Numbered from the stretch's first letter, positions 35,214-45,380 are shown. The stretch is DNA of 45,422 nucleotides from Lentisphaerae bacterium ADurb.Bin242 (GCA_002069785.1 MWCA01000048.1:1-45422), one strand, 5' to 3'. Notes: generated from the sequence alone by a model not told the origin. Numbers and translations: made by a program.

Positions 35214-35777
35214 TCAAACTCTTCTGACAAAGAGAAAACGGGATGCCCCCAGCTCCCGGACGGCGCAAAGTTTCCATTCCTTCGGGAAAACCTTCAGGGA
35301 GGGGCGGGTATCCGGAAGCTCCCAGATCAGAGTGGACGGCACGGCCCAGCCGAGGAAAGCTTCGTTTTCCAGAAGGGCGGAAAGCAATTCCGCCGATTCC
35401 GCATACGGCGGGTCGGCGAAGATCAGGTCCGGCGGCGGCATCCGGACGGCCAGCTGCCGGAAACACTCCGGCGCTTTCCCCGCGATCACGCTGAACCGGC
35501 AGTCCGGACAGAATTTTTCGACTTTCGCCAGATTGGAGCGGATGACCGAAAGCGCCGCCGGAGACATCTCGACGAAGTCCGCACGGACCGCCCCCCGGCT
35601 GGCGGCTTCCAGCCCGAGCGCGCCGCTTCCCGCAAAAAGGTCCATGACCGAACGCCCCCGCAGATCGCCGAGCATGTCGAACAGGGCGCGGCGCGAACGC
35701 ACTCCGGTCGGCCGCACAGTCAACCCGGACGGGACCTTCAGAGGAATCCCTTTTGCCAGACCGCCGAGGATTTCCAT
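35214..35777 (-). CDS. rsmD: 16S rRNA (guanine-N2) methyltransferase RsmD
   Basis: 187 residues with the RsmD layout: GGLAKGIPLKVPSGLTVRPT at the start, then PTGVRSRRALFDML, the S-adenosylmethionine motif DLFAGSGALGLEAASRG (46-62) and the catalytic DPPY (122-125). RsmD methylates guanine 966 of 16S rRNA in the assembled small subunit. The ATG has a GGAG site and lies 14 bases after the guaA stop, so both are probably cotranscribed; no metabolic link is implied. Confidence 0.92.
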   Translation of the reverse strand: MEILGGLAKGIPLKVPSGLTVRPTGVRSRRALFDMLGDLRGRSVMDLFAGSGALGLEAASRGAVRADFVEMSPAALSVIRSNLAKVEKFCPDCRFSVIAGKAPECFRQLAVRMPPPDLIFADPPYAESAELLSALLENEAFLGWAVPSTLIWELPDTRPSLKVFPKEWKLCAVRELGASRFLFVRRV

Positions 35778-35791
35778 TCAGCGCTCTCCGG

Positions 35792-37336
35792 TTATTCCCA
35801 CTCGATCGTTCCGGGCGGTTTCGAAGTAATGTCGTACACCATCCGGTTGACGCCGTCGACTTCGTTCACGACGCGGCTGGAAATCCGTCCCAGCAGTTCA
35901 TAGGGCAGTTTCACCCAGTCCGCGGTCATGCCGTCGCGGCTGTCCACGGCGCGCAGCGCGATCACGCTCTCGTAGGTGCGCTCGTCGCCCATCACCCCGA
36001 CCGTCTTGACCGGGATGAAGACCGCGAACGTCTGCCAGGTCTTGTAATAGAACCCGGCGTTTTTCATCTCTTCGACGATGATCTCGTCGGCGTTGCGCAG
36101 GATTTCCAGGTCGCGACGGTTCACCGGGCCGATGAGCCGCACCGCGAGGCCGGGGCCCGGGAAAGGCTGACGCATCACCATCTCCTCCGGCAGTCCGAGC
36201 TTGCGGCCCACTTCGCGGACTTCGTCCTTGAACAGGCGGCTCAGCGGTTCGAGGAGTTTCAGGTTCATTTTGGCGGGCAGGCCGCCCACATTGTGGTGAC
36301 TCTTGATCACGGCGCTCGGGTTGCCGTCGATCGAGACGCTTTCAATCACGTCGGGATACGTGGTCCCCTGGGCCAGAAATTTCACATCCTTGATCTCGGA
36401 CGCCGCCTCGTCGAACACCTCGATGAACTCGTGTCCGATGATCTTGCGCTTTTTCTCCGGTTCGGTCACATTGGCCAGCTTGTCCAGAAAACGGTCCGTG
36501 GCGTCCACATACTTGAGGGGAATGTGGAAAGCGCCGCCGAAGAGCTCGTGGACCTGTTCGGCCTCGCCCTTGCGGAGAACTCCGTTGTTGACGAAAATAC
36601 AGGTGAGCTTGTCGCCGATGGCCTTGTGGATCAGGGCCGCGGCCACGGAGGAATCGACCCCGCCGCTGAGCCCGAGGATCACTTTTTCGCCTTGCGTCTT
36701 CTCCCGGATTTCGCGCACGGCCGATTCGATGAACGATATCATGTTCCAATTGCCTTCGCACTGGCATACAAGACGGCAGAAGTTCGACAGAATCTGCTGT
36801 CCGCAGGGCGTATGCGCCACTTCCGGATGGAACTGGATGCCGTAAATGGAACGCTCCGGATTCTGGATTCCCGCGAATTCCGTGTTGGAGGTGGAGGCAA
36901 AGGGCTTGAAGCCGCGCGGAAGCTCGGTCACCTTGTCGCCGTGCGACATCCAGACCTGCGTTTTTCCGGGGACTCCGGCAAACAGCGGAGACTCCGCGGT
37001 CGATTCGACCTCCGCCTTCCCGTATTCGCGGGCCTTGCCGCGGGCCACCTTGCCGCCGAGCGTCTGGACGATCATCTGCATCCCGTAGCAGATTCCGAGA
37101 ATGGGCAGTCCAAGTTCCAGAATAGCCGGATCGCAGTGAGGTGCGCCGTCCTGATACACGCTGGCCGGACCTCCGCTCAGAATGATTCCGACGGGAGCCT
37201 CTTTCCGGATTTCCTCCGCCGCGATCCGGAACGGAACGATGCGGCTGTACACATTGCATTCCCGGATCCGGCGGGCAATCAGCTGGCTGTATTGCGAACC
37301 GAAATCCAGGACCAGAATCGTCTCGGGTTTTGTCAT
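35792..37336 (-). CDS. guaA: GMP synthase (glutamine-hydrolysing)
   Basis: 514 residues. It aminates XMP to GMP with glutamine and ATP. The glutamine amidotransferase domain has [13 protein letters not shown] (11-23), GICYGMQ with catalytic Cys83, and the HPEV segment; the ATP pyrophosphatase domain has LSGGVDSS with the P loop (about 222-230), and the C-terminal dimerisation domain ends PPGTIEWE. The ATG at 37336 is chosen because the protein aligns from [10 protein letters not shown]; the ribosome binding site is weak. A longer frame upstream is out of the coding domain. Confidence 0.96.
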   Translation of the reverse strand: MTKPETILVLDFGSQYSQLIARRIRECNVYSRIVPFRIAAEEIRKEAPVGIILSGGPASVYQDGAPHCDPAILELGLPILGICYGMQMIVQTLGGKVARGKAREYGKAEVESTAESPLFAGVPGKTQVWMSHGDKVTELPRGFKPFASTSNTEFAGIQNPERSIYGIQFHPEVAHTPCGQQILSNFCRLVCQCEGNWNMISFIESAVREIREKTQGEKVILGLSGGVDSSVAAALIHKAIGDKLTCIFVNNGVLRKGEAEQVHELFGGAFHIPLKYVDATDRFLDKLANVTEPEKKRKIIGHEFIEVFDEAASEIKDVKFLAQGTTYPDVIESVSIDGNPSAVIKSHHNVGGLPAKMNLKLLEPLSRLFKDEVREVGRKLGLPEEMVMRQPFPGPGLAVRLIGPVNRRDLEILRNADEIIVEEMKNAGFYYKTWQTFAVFIPVKTVGVMGDERTYESVIALRAVDSRDGMTADWVKLPYELLGRISSRVVNEVDGVNRMVYDITSKPPGTIEWE

Positions 37337-37364
37337 GATGTTGTATGCTCTGTTTGTGAAGTTG

Positions 37365-37392
37365 AAAAAACGGGAGGCTCGGACGCTCCTCC
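37365..37392 (-). terminator. Possible attenuator in the guaA leader
   Basis: Leftward, GGAGG (37392-37388) pairs with CCTCC (37377-37373) around a 10-base loop and is followed by six T residues (A tract 37370-37365), about 30 bases before the guaA start. The 5-bp stem is short. No purine-riboswitch core is visible. Confidence 0.35.
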
Positions 37393-37591
37393 AAAACCCA
37401 TACAATACCATGGCTTCCATGATTTTCCAGTCCGATCGGGATGAAATCGGAATTTTTTCCGGAATCCGGCATTTTCTTCCCGCCTGAATTCGGAAAATTG
37501 TTTTCATTGATGCCGATAATTGAAATTATCAATGTGAAAATTGGAATTCCCATGATACATTAATACAGACAACCGCAAAGGAGAGGTGAAA

Positions 37592-39637
37592 ATGGAAATT
37601 CTTGCCGTGCTCGGCGTGATCCTTCTGGGATGTTTCCTGATGGGAGTCCCGGTGATCGTGATTCTGCTTGTCAATGCTTTCAATTTCTTGAAGAATCTGG
37701 AACACCTTCTTCAGGAACTGCGGAAGAACCAGATGGAACAATCCTTGGTTCTTGACAGGATCCGGCGTCACATCACCGCACAGGAAACGCCGCCGGTCCA
37801 TTCTCCCGTCCCGGGTCCGGCGCCGTCCGCCGCTCCCGCCGGGACCCCGTCTCCGATTGCGGAAACAAAATCCGCAGGAACAAAAGAAGTATCCGCACCG
37901 ATTTCCGTCCTTCCGGAAAAGAAGATTCAGACGGTTCTCCCGGAATCGAAAACAGCGCCCGCGCCGGAGCGGAAGCCGGAACTGTCCGACCGTTTTTCCG
38001 ACTTCACCCGGAAGACGGAGGAAGCGATCGGGCGGATCGTCCGCTGGCTGTGCGTCGGAGAGGAGTTCCGGAATCCGAACGTGTCGCCGGAATATGCGGT
38101 GGCGACCACCTGGCTGGTACGCGTCGGCGTGCTGATCCTCCTGTGCGGCGTGGCGTTCTTCCTGAAATATTCCATCGACAACAATCTTGTCAAGCCGGAA
38201 ATACGCATCGCGGCCTCGTTTCTTTTCGGAGCGGGCATGGTCTGGGGCGGACTCCGGGCACTGAAAGGACGGTATCAGGGAGTTGCCTCCGGCATCATCG
38301 GCGCAGGCTTCGTCACCTGCTATCTTTCGGTCTATTTCGCCTACAGGACCTTTTCCCTGATTCCGTATGGATACAGCTTCGCGGTCTTGCTCGCGGTGGT
38401 GGCTGCGGCGGGCATCCTTGCGATCTGGAAGAATCAGCTTCTTCCGGCGGTGATCGGGACGCTGGGCGGCTATGCCGTGCCGTTCCTTCTTTCCCGCGGG
38501 ACGGTGGACCTGACCGGGCTGTTCACCTTCACCTCGCTGCTGAGCGTCTTTGTCCTGCTGGGCGCCGCGATCCGGTCCTGGCGGATTCTCCACCTTCTGG
38601 CCTTCTCGTTCAATGCGCTGATCTACCTTGCGGCGGGACTGAAAGTCGGCTTCTCGAACTACAAGCTCTGCATCTTCTTTTTCTGCGTGAACTTCGCGAT
38701 CTTTTCAGTGATCCCGCTGGTCTGCCGGCTCTTCCGGCGGATGAGCATCACCCTGATCGAAGTCCTTCTTCTGCTGTTCAATTATCTCTTGTTTCTCGGA
38801 CTGGCCCTGTCGGCGGCGCTTTATTATGTTTCGGACAAAGATTTTGCTTCTTACCTGATGCTCGGGACAACGCTGTTCACGGGCGCCCAGTATGCGCTGC
38901 TGTATTTCATGAAGAAGGAGGAACGCGCCCTGTCCAGCGTGCTGGCGGTCATGACGGGCGGCTCGCTGGTGCTGTTCGTCTGCCTCCGGTTCAGCGGAAA
39001 CTGGATGAATGTCGCACTGGCGGTGCTGGCGGTCGCCATGGCGTATGCCGGGATGCGGACGGCGGACAAGGCGCTCGGGATTCTGTCGTGGGGCGTTCAC
39101 ATGCTGCTGGGAATCCGTGTCTTCCTGTATTCATCCGAAATGATTTCCACCTACCCGCAACTGGCGCTCGACCGTTTCTTCTCCCTCGGAATCTTTGCGC
39201 TGGCACTGGGGCTCAGCGGACTTTTCCTCCGCCGGAGCGATCCGGAAAAATTTCCGGAAGCCGGAAAAGTGTCCCTTGTCTTTCTGACGCTTGCCGGAAT
39301 CCAGTTTTTCTACTATACTTCCACGGAAATCTACGATCTTGCCGCGGCTTTCCTCCCGGTTTTTAAAAACGGCATTCTTTCCGTCTATTGGAGCGTGTGC
39401 GCCCTGGCATTGCTGCTTTCCGGGCTTCTCGGACGCCTCAAGCCCCTGCGGAAGACCGCCCTTGCGCTGTTCATCGTGTGCGCGCTGAAAATCTTCCTTG
39501 TCGACCTTGAAAATCTGGGAACTCTTCCGCGGGTGGCGGCGTTCCTGGCAATCGGGGTCGTGATGATCCTTGGCGCGGTGCTCTACGCACGGTTCAAGGA
39601 GCGATTCGAAGCCGCCGGAGAGGTCAGGAATCCGTAG
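37592..39637 (+). CDS. DUF2339 multi-span membrane protein
   Basis: 681 residues. One N-terminal span (about 3-30) is followed by a short coiled coil, a Pro/Ala-rich linker (about 65-130) and then some 18 or more closely spaced hydrophobic spans (from about 175), with the LEEFRNPNVS-like pre-helix segment and VRVGVLILLCGVAFFLKYS typical of DUF2339. The function of the family is unknown; proposed roles concern the envelope. The ATG at 37592 is chosen as AAGGAG is 8 bases upstream; a GTG at 37586 is too close to the site. The stop overlaps the convergent sbcC stop by 14 bases. Confidence 0.8.
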   Translation: MEILAVLGVILLGCFLMGVPVIVILLVNAFNFLKNLEHLLQELRKNQMEQSLVLDRIRRHITAQETPPVHSPVPGPAPSAAPAGTPSPIAETKSAGTKEVSAPISVLPEKKIQTVLPESKTAPAPERKPELSDRFSDFTRKTEEAIGRIVRWLCVGEEFRNPNVSPEYAVATTWLVRVGVLILLCGVAFFLKYSIDNNLVKPEIRIAASFLFGAGMVWGGLRALKGRYQGVASGIIGAGFVTCYLSVYFAYRTFSLIPYGYSFAVLLAVVAAAGILAIWKNQLLPAVIGTLGGYAVPFLLSRGTVDLTGLFTFTSLLSVFVLLGAAIRSWRILHLLAFSFNALIYLAAGLKVGFSNYKLCIFFFCVNFAIFSVIPLVCRLFRRMSITLIEVLLLLFNYLLFLGLALSAALYYVSDKDFASYLMLGTTLFTGAQYALLYFMKKEERALSSVLAVMTGGSLVLFVCLRFSGNWMNVALAVLAVAMAYAGMRTADKALGILSWGVHMLLGIRVFLYSSEMISTYPQLALDRFFSLGIFALALGLSGLFLRRSDPEKFPEAGKVSLVFLTLAGIQFFYYTSTEIYDLAAAFLPVFKNGILSVYWSVCALALLLSGLLGRLKPLRKTALALFIVCALKIFLVDLENLGTLPRVAAFLAIGVVMILGAVLYARFKERFEAAGEVRNP

Positions 39638-42600
39638 AATGGCGGACGCCCGGCCCTGAAACGCGGCTGCGTCCGGCGGAAACGGGCGTAATCTTCACCT
39701 GCGTGGAGATCCGCTCCTGAAGGGCGGCCACATGGGAAATCACCCCGATCAGCTTGCCGTCGCTCCGCAGGCTCCCCAGCGTTTCGAGGGCGTTTTCGAG
39801 GGCGTCCTCGTCCAGCGTCCCGAAGCCTTCGTCCAGAAACAGCGTATCGATCCGGGTGGTCCGTCCGGCCATCCGGGAAAGTCCGAGGGCCAGCGCGAGG
39901 CTGACCAGAAAGCTTTCGCCGCCGGAGAGGTTTTTCGTGGTGCGCACCGTTCCGGCCTGATAATGGTCCCGGACCTGAAGCTCCAGCGCATGGTCCGGGT
40001 CGTGATGCAGTTCATAGCGGTCGGACATCTCCGTAAGGGTCCGGTTGGCATGGAACACCAGACGCCCGAACGTCAGCCCCTGCACGAAATTCCGGTAGTT
40101 CTTCCCCTCGGCCGTCCCGATGAGCTCATACAGCCGGTTCCAGCGTGCGTATTCCCGAAGCTGTTTCTCCAGCGCCTCTTTCCGGTCTTTCAGCGCGGCC
40201 GCCGCTTTTTCGTTGTCGGAAAGCTTCTGATTCGCCGCCCCGAGCTTCTCACGGGTTTCCTTTTGAAGCGCCTCCGTCTCCGCGATCCGGGCGGAAAGCG
40301 ATCCGGAATCGAAGTCCGTCCGCTTTTTCTCCTTTTCCGAAGCGAGGACTGTTTCGCGGTCCTTGCGCCGCCCCTCCAGTTCCGCGGCTTTTCGTTCCAG
40401 CGCCTCGGACTCCGCCGACAGCCGGGCGCGTTCCGGCGCCGGAAGAACGGCTTCCAGAAACTGTTTCTCGCCGGAAAATCCGGCTGCCGTCCGGTCCCGT
40501 TCAAAAAGCGATTCCGCATTTTCGAGTTCGGGCTTCCGCCGGGTCATGGAGTCCGCGAGGGCGGCGATGCGGGTCTCCGTTTCGGAAAGGGAACGGCAGA
40601 GTTCCGTCCGTGTCCCTTCCGTTTTCCGGACGTGTTCCTCCGCATCGGACAGCGCTGTTTCGAGCGTCTTTTCTTCCGCATCCGGGTCGCGGTCGGCAAA
40701 AAGTCCGGCGCGTTCCGCCCGAAGCCGGGACAAGGCTTCCTTTTCCTGCTGGAAGACGGGCTCCTTTTCCACCGTCCGGGCGGCAATTTCGTCCCGTTCC
40801 CGGGTCAGGGAAAGCAGACGCTCCGCCCATGCGGTCCGCTTCATTTCGAGTTCGGTTTTCCGTTCCTTGAGGGAAATGCGCTTCCGGGAGCGTTCCGCGA
40901 GGAGTTTCAGAGCCTCTTCCGGCAGAACCGAAGCAGGAATATGAAACCCGGCCAGCGTATTCCGGAGCGTGTCCGCCAGAGCTCCGGCCCGGGATTCGGC
41001 CTGTTCGCGCTGCTCCTTCCGGGCGGACCATGCGGCGTGAGCCGCCGAGCGCTTCTGTTCGGCCAGTTCGGATTGTTTTCCGGCGTCCGCCGCGCCGTCC
41101 AGGGCTTTCTGCCGTTCGGCCAGGAGCGCGGCGCAGCGGACTTCCCATTCTTCCATTTCCCGGATTCGGGCGGCAAGACGGGCAATCTTGCGTTCAACCT
41201 CATCCGTCTGCGGAATATTTTCCTTCGCATAGGGATGCTCCTTCGAGCCGCAAAGCGGACAGGGTGTTCCGTCTGTCAGACGCGCCCGCTCTTCCTCGAG
41301 CGAAACGATTTTTTGAAGGCAGGCGCGTTCCCTCAGCAGGGATTCGTGTTCGCTCCGGCACTCCCGCAGGGATTTTTCCCGGGAAAGGACTTCGTATTTC
41401 TCCTGCGCCTCCTTCCACTCCTTTTCCGTTTTGGAAACAAGCGCCCCGGCCTGTTTCAGGCTTCCAGATTTTTCTTCCGCCTCCCGGACGAGCCGGGCAA
41501 GGTCCTTGCGCAGCCGTTCCTCTTCCGAGGCCTGGAGCCGGGCGTCGGCCCGCAGGGACTTCCACTGTTCCAACTGCGCCTGAAACGCTCCCGATTCCCC
41601 GGCGAGATTTTCGTCACCCGCGGTCGTTTCCAGTTCCTTTTCCAATGCAAGATGCTTTTTTCCGGCGTCCGCCTGCCGGCGTTCCAGTTCTTCCAGCGCA
41701 CCGGCGTTGGCGGTCCGGCGTTTCTGAAGCAGCTCAAGTTCCTTCCCGGCCGCCTCGAAACGGGCCGCTCCCGCTTGAATTTGCAAGTCCAGCGCACGGA
41801 CTTTTTTCAGAAGCTCCAATCCGGTCCGGCGGGACTCCTTCCTTTGTTCGAGACGTTCCGAAGCCTCCTTCGCGGACCGTTCCGCCGCAGAGACTTTTTC
41901 CTGAAGCGGCGACAATGCCGCCCGGCATGCTTCGAGCATATCCTTCTCTTTTTCCTGCTGTCTGCGGAGCTCCGACAGCCGGGCGTATTCCCCTTCGAAT
42001 TCCGCCGCCCGGAGCGCAACGGCCAGACGCTGTTTCCGGGGCTGGAATTCACGGAGGCCGTTCCCGAGCCGCAGGGTTTCGTCCCGGATCGCGGCCAGTT
42101 CGCTTTCCAGACGCCGGACACCGGAAAGCCATTCAAACTGCGAACGGAGAACCCGCAGTGTCTCCTCCTGTTCTTTTTCCCGGATTTCGAGTTCGGACCG
42201 CGCCGTTTTCAAGGTTTCGGTCTCCGCTTCGTCCAGGACCGCAATCGAACCGCATTCCGCGCGCAGTTTCTCCAGTTTTGCGCTTTCCTCTTTCTTGCGT
42301 TCCCCGACCATTCTTGAAACATCCGTATAAATCTCCGTTCCGGTGATCTGCTCCAGAATTACGGCGCGTTCCTCCTCCGGCGCGGAAAGGAACGCAGTGA
42401 AGTTGCCCTGTGCCAGAAGGACCGTCCGGGTGAACCGCTTGAAGTCCAGCCCGGTGAGCTCCTCGACTTTCTGGCGGCAGTCACGGAGATTTTTCGCCAG
42501 GATTTTTCCCGTGTCCGCCTCGGACAGTTCCTGCGTGGAGGACGCCTGAAGCGCCCCGGCCGGTTTGTTCCGGGCCCGGTGATGCTCCCAGAAGGCGCGG

Positions 42601-42875
42601 AACTTTCCGGCGCGGGTCTCGAAGACCACCTCCGCACGGCATTCTCCCGTATGGCGCGACATGACCTCGTTTTCCTCTTTCCCGAAGTTCTTCACGCGCG
42701 GCGTTTCGCCGTAGAGCGCCAGACAGACGGCATCCAGCAGGGTGCTTTTGCCCGCCCCGGTCGGCCCGACGATCGCAAAAATCCCGTTCTCCGCATACTC
42801 CCGCGCGGTCAGGTCGATCAAACACTCCCCGTAAAGGGAATTCAGATTTTTGAGGTAGATGGAAAGGATTTTCAT
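39624..42875 (-). CDS. sbcC: SbcC, nuclease complex ATPase (Rad50-like)
   Basis: 1083 residues. The N-terminal Walker A (GPTGAGKSTLLDAVCLALYG, about 37-56) and C-terminal LSGGESFLVSLALAL signature and Walker B (IDTLFLDEGFGTLDED) form one split ABC ATPase; between them lie two long coiled-coil arms joined by the zinc hook CPLC near residue 537. With SbcD it opens hairpins and processes DNA ends. The start overlaps the sbcD stop by four bases (42872-42875). The very high Glu/Arg/Lys content is normal for the arms. Confidence 0.95.
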   Translation of the reverse strand: MKILSIYLKNLNSLYGECLIDLTAREYAENGIFAIVGPTGAGKSTLLDAVCLALYGETPRVKNFGKEENEVMSRHTGECRAEVVFETRAGKFRAFWEHHRARNKPAGALQASSTQELSEADTGKILAKNLRDCRQKVEELTGLDFKRFTRTVLLAQGNFTAFLSAPEEERAVILEQITGTEIYTDVSRMVGERKKEESAKLEKLRAECGSIAVLDEAETETLKTARSELEIREKEQEETLRVLRSQFEWLSGVRRLESELAAIRDETLRLGNGLREFQPRKQRLAVALRAAEFEGEYARLSELRRQQEKEKDMLEACRAALSPLQEKVSAAERSAKEASERLEQRKESRRTGLELLKKVRALDLQIQAGAARFEAAGKELELLQKRRTANAGALEELERRQADAGKKHLALEKELETTAGDENLAGESGAFQAQLEQWKSLRADARLQASEEERLRKDLARLVREAEEKSGSLKQAGALVSKTEKEWKEAQEKYEVLSREKSLRECRSEHESLLRERACLQKIVSLEEERARLTDGTPCPLCGSKEHPYAKENIPQTDEVERKIARLAARIREMEEWEVRCAALLAERQKALDGAADAGKQSELAEQKRSAAHAAWSARKEQREQAESRAGALADTLRNTLAGFHIPASVLPEEALKLLAERSRKRISLKERKTELEMKRTAWAERLLSLTRERDEIAARTVEKEPVFQQEKEALSRLRAERAGLFADRDPDAEEKTLETALSDAEEHVRKTEGTRTELCRSLSETETRIAALADSMTRRKPELENAESLFERDRTAAGFSGEKQFLEAVLPAPERARLSAESEALERKAAELEGRRKDRETVLASEKEKKRTDFDSGSLSARIAETEALQKETREKLGAANQKLSDNEKAAAALKDRKEALEKQLREYARWNRLYELIGTAEGKNYRNFVQGLTFGRLVFHANRTLTEMSDRYELHHDPDHALELQVRDHYQAGTVRTTKNLSGGESFLVSLALALGLSRMAGRTTRIDTLFLDEGFGTLDEDALENALETLGSLRSDGKLIGVISHVAALQERISTQVKITPVSAGRSRVSGPGVRHSTDS

Positions 42876-44110
42876 ACGGCGTCCCTTTCCTTTTCCTGGA
42901 GACAGGCAACCGCCTCGCGGTAGGTCTGCCGCAGTTCTTCGCGGTCCGGCTCCGGCACCGAATGCGCCTCCATGTATTGGTCAAACACCGGCAGCAGCCC
43001 GGTTTCGTCCGGGAAAACCTCTCCGGCGGGGTCCCCCGGCAGGGCTTTTCCGGCGCCGGGAAGGGGTCCCGTCCGAAGGATCAGCAGGGACAGTCCGGAA
43101 CCGTCCAGAAGCTCTTCGATCCGGTCGCCGAGGTCGGGGATGAATTCGTCCCCGGAATACACGACTTCGAGCCATATTTCTCGTCCGCTTTCCCGAAGGG
43201 CCGTCAATCGTTCGAGGATTTCCGGAAGGGTTCCCGCAACCCGTGTCAGCTCCCGGAAACAGGGAACGGGAATCGACCGGACGGACGGGGTATTTTTCTC
43301 AAAATCGAGCAGAACCACCTGTTTCTCCTGTCCGGCCTCTCCGAATCCCATCGGAAGGGGAGACCCGGCATACCGGATGAATTCATTCCCGGCGACTATC
43401 TGCGGCAGGTGCAAATGTCCGAGCGCGACATAATCGACCGAAGGGGGAAAGAGCGAGGCGTCCACGCGGAGGATCGTCCCGATGGAAAGCTCCCGCACGC
43501 CATCGCCTTCGCTCCACTTGCCGCCCGCCGCGAAGAGATGTCCCATGGTGATCAGGGGGACCCCGCCGCCCGCCGCCTCCTTGATTTCCGCACCGGCTCC
43601 GCAGACCTCCGCATAGTGTCGGCGCAGACCTTCCAGCAGACGCGTGTTTTTGTCTTCGGGAGATTCGCCCGCCTCGGAGGTCCGCAGGACACGGTCCGGC
43701 AGATAGGGAACCGCACAGACGACGGCTTCCGTTTTTCCGGCGGCGTCCCGCAGAACGATCACCTCGTCCGAAGGGACGTTTCCGGGGGCTCCCATGACAT
43801 GGACGCCGAGGCGGCGCAGGAGTGTTCCCGGCGCGTCCAGCAGCGACGGCGAATCGTGGTTCCCTCCCGTAATCACGATGTGGCGGCATCCGACGGAAAC
43901 GGCTTTGAACAGAAAGTCGTAATAGAGTTCCTGGGTGCGGCCGGACGGCGTCCCGTTGTCGAAGACGTCCCCGGCGACCAGCAGCAGGGAGACTTGCTCC
44001 CGGCGGACCGTTTCCGCCAGCCAGTCGAGAAAAGCGGCGGATTCATCGTGACGGGAGCGGCCGCCGAGTCGGCGTCCCAGATGCCAGTCCGATGTATGGA
44101 TCGCCTTCAT
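42872..44110 (-). CDS. sbcD: SbcD, exonuclease subunit (Mre11-like)
   Basis: 412 residues. The phosphoesterase motifs are present: HTSDWHLGR (5-13), AGDVFDNG, GGNHDSP and the later GHLH. It is the nuclease partner of SbcC, Mn-dependent and cytoplasmic. It starts 9 bases after the stop of the GntR/LacI-type regulator with GGAG just upstream, and overlaps sbcC at its end, so the three genes form one transcript. Confidence 0.95.
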   Translation of the reverse strand: MKAIHTSDWHLGRRLGGRSRHDESAAFLDWLAETVRREQVSLLLVAGDVFDNGTPSGRTQELYYDFLFKAVSVGCRHIVITGGNHDSPSLLDAPGTLLRRLGVHVMGAPGNVPSDEVIVLRDAAGKTEAVVCAVPYLPDRVLRTSEAGESPEDKNTRLLEGLRRHYAEVCGAGAEIKEAAGGGVPLITMGHLFAAGGKWSEGDGVRELSIGTILRVDASLFPPSVDYVALGHLHLPQIVAGNEFIRYAGSPLPMGFGEAGQEKQVVLLDFEKNTPSVRSIPVPCFRELTRVAGTLPEILERLTALRESGREIWLEVVYSGDEFIPDLGDRIEELLDGSGLSLLILRTGPLPGAGKALPGDPAGEVFPDETGLLPVFDQYMEAHSVPEPDREELRQTYREAVACLQEKERDAV

Positions 44111-44119
44111 GATGCTCCG

Positions 44120-45172
44120 TCAGGCGGACGGCTTGTCGATGCTGGAGCGTTCGACCAGGGCGCCGGTGAAAACCCTGCTTTTGGGAGGGGTCCCGGTTTC
44201 GAACCACTCTTTCAGGAGTTCGACGGAAGAGCTTCCGATGGCATGGGTCTCCTGCCGGATGGTGGTCAGCCCGTGGGCTTCCGCCAGCGGCCAGGAAACA
44301 TCGTCGTATCCGATCACGGAGAGGTCCTGCGGAATTTTCAACCCGAATCTGGAACAGGCGTCGTACAGTTTGGCGGCGCGGTGGTCGCGCATGGCGAAAA
44401 ATGCGGTCGGACGCTCCGGAGAGGAAAGAATCCCGTAGAGTTTTCCCCCGGGTCCCGGTACGGAATCGGACCCCAGCGGGATCACCCAGTCCGGATTCAA
44501 CAAGACTTCCTCTTCCGCCAGCGCGCCGCGGAAACCGGCCAGCATCTCCTTGAAAATGAAGGTATCCAGCGGTCCCGTAACCGTCCCGATCCGGCGGTGC
44601 CCGGCCGCCAGCAGGCGCTGTCCGGCCAGCCGTCCGATGGAACGGAAATCCATTCCCGAGAAAACCGCGTCGAAGGCCAGTTCCCGGTTGGCGACCACCC
44701 ATGGAATGCCGGAAGAGTTCAGTTGTTCCGCCGGGGTGTCCGGCCGTTCGATGAAAATGATTCCCTGAAGTTCGTTCCGGCGGTAACGCGCCACCAGTTC
44801 ACGGATATCCGGACACGGCGGACAGAAGGAAAGAATCGCCTCGGCGTAGTTCCTGGAAGCCGCGTCGCAGATTCCGACGAGAATCCCGAACGTTTCGTGG
44901 GCGTCCCGGGAAAACGAGTGCTGGCGGACCAGAAAATGGCGGAGGCGTTTTTCCCGGCGTTCCTTGCGGATACAGATCCCGCGCTGGGGGATGATTTCCA
45001 GCAGGCCTTCCCCGCACAGGTTCCGGAGCGCGGTCCGGATGACCCCCCGCCCTTCCTCGAAATCCGCGGCCAGCTGGCGTTCCGAAGGCAGGAAGGAGGA
45101 GTGGTCGTAACGGCCTGAAAGAATCTCCTTCCGGAGAGAGTCTATGACTTCCTGGTTCGGTTTTCTCGGCAT
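44120..45172 (-). CDS. GntR-type HTH fused to a LacI-type sugar-binding domain
   Basis: 350 residues. An N-terminal GntR winged helix (about 5-70: RKEILSGRYDHSSFLPSERQ, then RGVIRTALRNL) is joined to a periplasmic-binding-like effector domain as in LacI/GalR proteins (ILVGICDAAS, GIPWVVANRE, GHRRIGTVTG, DLSVIGYDDVSW). This AraR-like fusion usually represses sugar genes. The ATG at 45172 is chosen since AGGA is 9 bases upstream. It is followed by sbcD within 9 bases, and faces a strong rightward promoter at 45381; the gene beyond the window edge is the more likely target than the repair genes. Confidence 0.85.
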   Translation of the reverse strand: MPRKPNQEVIDSLRKEILSGRYDHSSFLPSERQLAADFEEGRGVIRTALRNLCGEGLLEIIPQRGICIRKERREKRLRHFLVRQHSFSRDAHETFGILVGICDAASRNYAEAILSFCPPCPDIRELVARYRRNELQGIIFIERPDTPAEQLNSSGIPWVVANRELAFDAVFSGMDFRSIGRLAGQRLLAAGHRRIGTVTGPLDTFIFKEMLAGFRGALAEEEVLLNPDWVIPLGSDSVPGPGGKLYGILSSPERPTAFFAMRDHRAAKLYDACSRFGLKIPQDLSVIGYDDVSWPLAEAHGLTTIRQETHAIGSSSVELLKEWFETGTPPKSRVFTGALVERSSIDKPSA

Positions 45173-45210
45173 GCTTTTTCCTGATTTCCAGACAGTGTTT
45201 TTTATCCTGT

Positions 45211-45238
45211 ACAATAGCATGGCTCCGGTTAAATTCAA
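45211..45238 (-). promoter_or_regulatory. Promoter of the GntR/LacI-type regulator gene
   Basis: Leftward TTGAAT (45238-45233) and TATTGT (45216-45211) with a 16-base spacer; leader of about 30 bases before the ATG at 45172. TGTACA overlaps the -10. Confidence 0.5.
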
Positions 45239-45244
45239 CCCGGC

Positions 45245-45279
45245 AAAAAACCCGGTGCGGGTCTCCGGCCGCCGGAGAC
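45245..45279. repeat. Adjacent palindromes between the divergent promoters
   Basis: A 19-base palindrome, GTCTCCGGC-C-GCCGGAGAC (45261-45279), adjoins a small hairpin CCCG-gtg-CGGG (45251-45261). Read leftward the second is followed by six T residues (A tract 45245-45250), so the pair could act as a leftward terminator or as a protein-binding site. Confidence 0.45.
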
Positions 45280-45380
45280 GGAATTCCCTGCCCTCGAAAA
45301 AATGTCCGCCGTCTTTACGGAAAATTCCACAGACCGCTTCCGGACCCTTGAAAAATAATGATTTTTTTTATTTTCACCCC

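Noticed and set aside
37337..37560. Purine riboswitch upstream of guaA
   Set aside because: The conserved loop sequences of the purine aptamer are not present; only a short stem with a T run is seen.
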